Assembly: GCA_009783495.1 (NCBI GenBank)
Contig: WRDJ01000028.1
Location: 1 to 7,323 of the forward strand
Direction of reading: 5' to 3'
DNA from: Clostridiales bacterium
GTDB taxonomy: Bacteria; Bacillota; Dehalobacteriia; UBA4068
DNA length: 7,323 bases
Positions within the stretch are counted from its first letter, which is position 1. Every line of letters begins with the position of its first letter. Positions 6,141-7,323 of this stretch are shown one piece after another. The notes under the pieces were generated by a model. The model did not search any database, was not told the origin of the DNA, and was given only the letters and a program-made list of their open reading frames with translations. Both the position numbers and the translations under genes were made by a program.

Positions 6141-6179
6141 CGTCGAACTGAATAAACATGCGATGATTATACGCAATAT

Positions 6180-6228
6180 GGGGGCATAGCTCAGCCGGGA
6201 GAGCGAACTGGTCGGTCACACACCCCCA
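6180..6228 (+). pseudogene. Truncated tRNA-Ala-like sequence
   Basis: The first 26 bases follow tRNA numbering exactly: acceptor strand GGGGGCA, T8-A9, D-stem GCTC (6189-6192), D-loop AGCCGGGA with the G18-G19 pair, D-stem GAGC (6201-6204), then G26. This matches the 5' part of bacterial tRNA-Ala. After that the anticodon arm and T-arm are missing. Instead a short run leads to CCCCCA (6223-6228), which can still pair with the five G at 6180-6184. It cannot work as a normal tRNA. It may be a deletion remnant, an element-borne fragment, or a tRNA-like fold inside a small RNA. Confidence 0.6.
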
Positions 6229-6238
6229 AAAAAATCCA

Positions 6239-6300
6239 CCGGATGACTGGCATTCAAAAACAAAGGTTTTTATCGTCAGTTTTGAAGATAGCACATCCGG
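6239..6300 (+). other. Imperfect stem-loop of 62 bases
   Basis: CCGGATG (6239-6245) pairs with CATCCGG (6294-6300), and inside it TTCAAAA (6253-6259) pairs with TTTTGAA (6280-6286). A symmetrical 7-by-7 internal loop lies between the two stems and a 20-base loop at the tip. An alternative tip hairpin AAAAAC/GTTTTT (6256-6261 with 6266-6271) competes with the inner stem. This suggests a structured RNA or a terminal inverted repeat, not a protein-coding segment. Confidence 0.45.
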
Positions 6301-6324
6301 CTTCCGGAAAAAATAACCTCATCG

Positions 6325-6371
6325 ACAAACTAAGGAACAGGGTCATTGGCCCCGCTCCTTAGTTTGTTTTT
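6325..6371 (+). terminator. Strong intrinsic terminator
   Basis: A perfect 12-bp stem ACAAACTAAGGA (6325-6336) with 6356-6367, an inner GGG/CCC pairing (6340-6342 with 6350-6352), and a TTTTT tail (6367-6371) then CTT. It would end transcripts from the lipoprotein gene at 5501-6094 or from a small RNA in between, and it separates them from the LRR gene. Confidence 0.88.
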
Positions 6372-6375
6372 CTTG

Positions 6376-6404
6376 TTGCGTTATTGGTTCATAAATGATA
6401 TAAT
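6376..6404 (+). promoter_or_regulatory. Extended -10 promoter of the LRR lipoprotein gene
   Basis: A perfect -10 box TATAAT (6399-6404) is preceded by TGA, making an extended -10. A weak -35 TTGCGT (6376-6381) lies at the ideal 17-base spacing. It starts just after the terminator at 6371, so the LRR gene has its own transcript beginning near 6411. Confidence 0.78.
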
Positions 6405-6438
6405 ATTTTGGAATTATCATTGAAAGGTGGAACGAATC

Positions 6439-7323
6439 ATGAAAAAACTCTTGGCTTTGATTTTGGCAGCGGTTTTTCTGTTGTGCTTGACGGCCTGCGG
6501 CGGCGGCGGGGACAACAGGCCGCCCAAGGATTTGGCGGAAACTCCGGCCAGCGATTTTACATATGAATATAAAGCCGAACTGGGCGGCATGGTGATCACA
6601 AGTTATAAGGGAAGTTCAACCAAGGTGCGCATACCGGAAAAGATCGAGGGCAAGCCGGTGATACGCATAGACAATGCAGCTTTCAAAAATAGCGGGATTA
6701 CTTATGTGTATATCCCAAACAGCGTGACGGAGATCGGCGGCGGCGCGTTCTATGGCTGCAAGGGGCTGGCCAGCGTCACCATCCCCAAAAGCGTGAAGAG
6801 CATTGATAACGCATATGCTGAACGATCCGCTCATGCTGACATCGCTAGCGCGTTAGGCGGTTTCGCGGAACCGACGAGCGTTGCGACAGGCAACAGCGTG
6901 ACGGCCATTGCCGACGCGGACGATGAACTCCCTGTTGAATATGTATATTACGGTGTGTTCGACGATTGCACGGGGCTGGAAAGCGTTATCATTGCCGACG
7001 GCGTGACCAAGATCGGCGACTATGCTTTCAGGGGCTGCACGAAACTGACGGACATCACGATTCCCGGCAGCGTGACAAGCATCGGCGAAATGGCGTTCTA
7101 TGACTGCACAGGCTTGACCGGCGTCATAATACCAAACAGCGTGACGAGTATCGGCAGATATGCGTTCAGCGGCTGCTCCGGCTTGACCGACATCACCATC
7201 CCCGGCAGCGTGACGGAGATCGGCTTCGGCGCGTTCGTCAGATGCATCGGTCTGACAAGCGTTACGATTGACGACGGCGTGGCGAAGATCGGCGACTATG
7301 CTTTCGCTTTCTGCACAGGCCTG
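6439..7323 (+). CDS. BspA-like leucine-rich-repeat lipoprotein (3' end beyond window)
   Basis: At least 295 residues, still open at the window edge. AAAGGTGG lies 8 bases before ATG 6439. The signal MKKLLALILAAVFLLCLTAC ends in the lipobox LTAC, so Cys20 would carry the lipid; a Gly/Pro-rich linker follows. From about residue 45 a short lead-in domain (YEYKAELGGMVITSYKGSSTKVRIPEKIEGKPV) opens into LRR_5 (BspA/Treponema-type) repeats with the pattern SVTxIGxxAFxGCxxLTxVTIPx. Such proteins face outward and are known in other bacteria for binding host proteins or other cells; the partner here cannot be read. Repeat anchors fall at 6721, 6790, 6895, 7000, 7069, 7138, 7207 and 7276: five complete units of 69 bases and two of 105. 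No stop is reached, so further repeats are expected. Confidence 0.88.
   Translation, partial: MKKLLALILAAVFLLCLTACGGGGDNRPPKDLAETPASDFTYEYKAELGGMVITSYKGSSTKVRIPEKIEGKPVIRIDNAAFKNSGITYVYIPNSVTEIGGGAFYGCKGLASVTIPKSVKSIDNAYAERSAHADIASALGGFAEPTSVATGNSVTAIADADDELPVEYVYYGVFDDCTGLESVIIADGVTKIGDYAFRGCTKLTDITIPGSVTSIGEMAFYDCTGLTGVIIPNSVTSIGRYAFSGCSGLTDITIPGSVTEIGFGAFVRCIGLTSVTIDDGVAKIGDYAFAFCTGL
6721..7323 (+). repeat. 69-base LRR-coding tandem repeats with two 105-base units
   Basis: Units aligned on AGCGTGAC or close variants recur every 69 bases (23 residues), except for the units starting at 6790 and 6895, which are both exactly 105 bases (35 residues). The extra 12 residues in the second long unit fall between SVTAI and VFDDCTGL (ADADDELPVEYVYY region). 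The first long unit has also lost most LRR signature residues. Units after 7000 are regular and close in DNA sequence. Confidence 0.8.

Larger units (their letters stand above)
6095..6438 (+). other. Intergenic stretch with structured, possibly transcribed elements
   Basis: These 344 bases have no credible gene. From left to right they hold the right copy of the direct repeat (6112-6140), a truncated tRNA-like sequence (6180-6228), a 62-base imperfect stem-loop (6239-6300), a strong plus-strand terminator (6325-6371) and the promoter of the LRR lipoprotein (6376-6404). A small RNA ending at the terminator is possible, but I see no convincing promoter just before 6180. Confidence 0.6.

Noticed and set aside
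6616..6834. Minus-strand frame of 72 codons inside the LRR gene
   Set aside because: It is a shadow of the LRR repeats, whose repeating codons keep other frames open.
6721..7323. Regular 69-base repeats as a possible CRISPR array
   Set aside because: The repeats are in frame with one open gene, each encodes an LRR unit, and there are no unique spacers.

Overview
The window looks like chromosomal DNA from a Gram-positive-lineage anaerobe (Bacillota, perhaps Negativicutes or Clostridia). That rests on a surface protein with three SLH anchoring repeats, a BspA-like leucine-rich-repeat lipoprotein, an RqcP-type S4 protein, and AGGAGG ribosome sites before most genes. Assignment below phylum level is a guess. 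Base composition is mostly moderately GC-rich, with two clearly AT-richer patches: about 1365-1850, and the lipoprotein gene at 5501-6094.

Left half, all on the minus strand. A dGTPase-like HD phosphohydrolase (1849-2826) is followed, through a 4-base stop/start overlap, by a two-helix membrane protein fragment (1667-1852). A second 4-base overlap leads to a small soluble ORF (1365-1670). The two small ORFs read best as one membrane-anchored PH-like protein split by a -1 frame change. A patatin-like phospholipase (537-1322) follows 42 bases later, so these genes probably share a transcript. rqcP (85-348), for ribosome quality control, follows after a gap with two strong hairpins. A bidirectional terminator at 11-45 closes the region.

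Middle, minus strand. A small protein with two tandem excisionase/MerR-type helix-turn-helix domains (3012-3428) has a 14-bp inverted repeat around its start. Upstream of it is a secreted transglutaminase-like protein with three SLH domains (3538-5175), presumably held on the cell surface.

Right part, plus strand. An AT-rich lipoprotein (5501-6094) has a clear sigma-A-type promoter and is flanked by imperfect direct repeats. A non-coding stretch follows, holding a truncated tRNA-Ala-like sequence, a 62-base imperfect stem-loop and a strong terminator. Last comes a BspA-like LRR lipoprotein (6439 to the window edge, incomplete) with its own extended -10 promoter.

There is no obvious multi-gene defence or biosynthetic system. 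The items most worth a second look are the tRNA-like/structured stretch at 6180-6371, the inverted repeat that can hide a start codon at 3424-3475, and the split membrane/PH-like gene.
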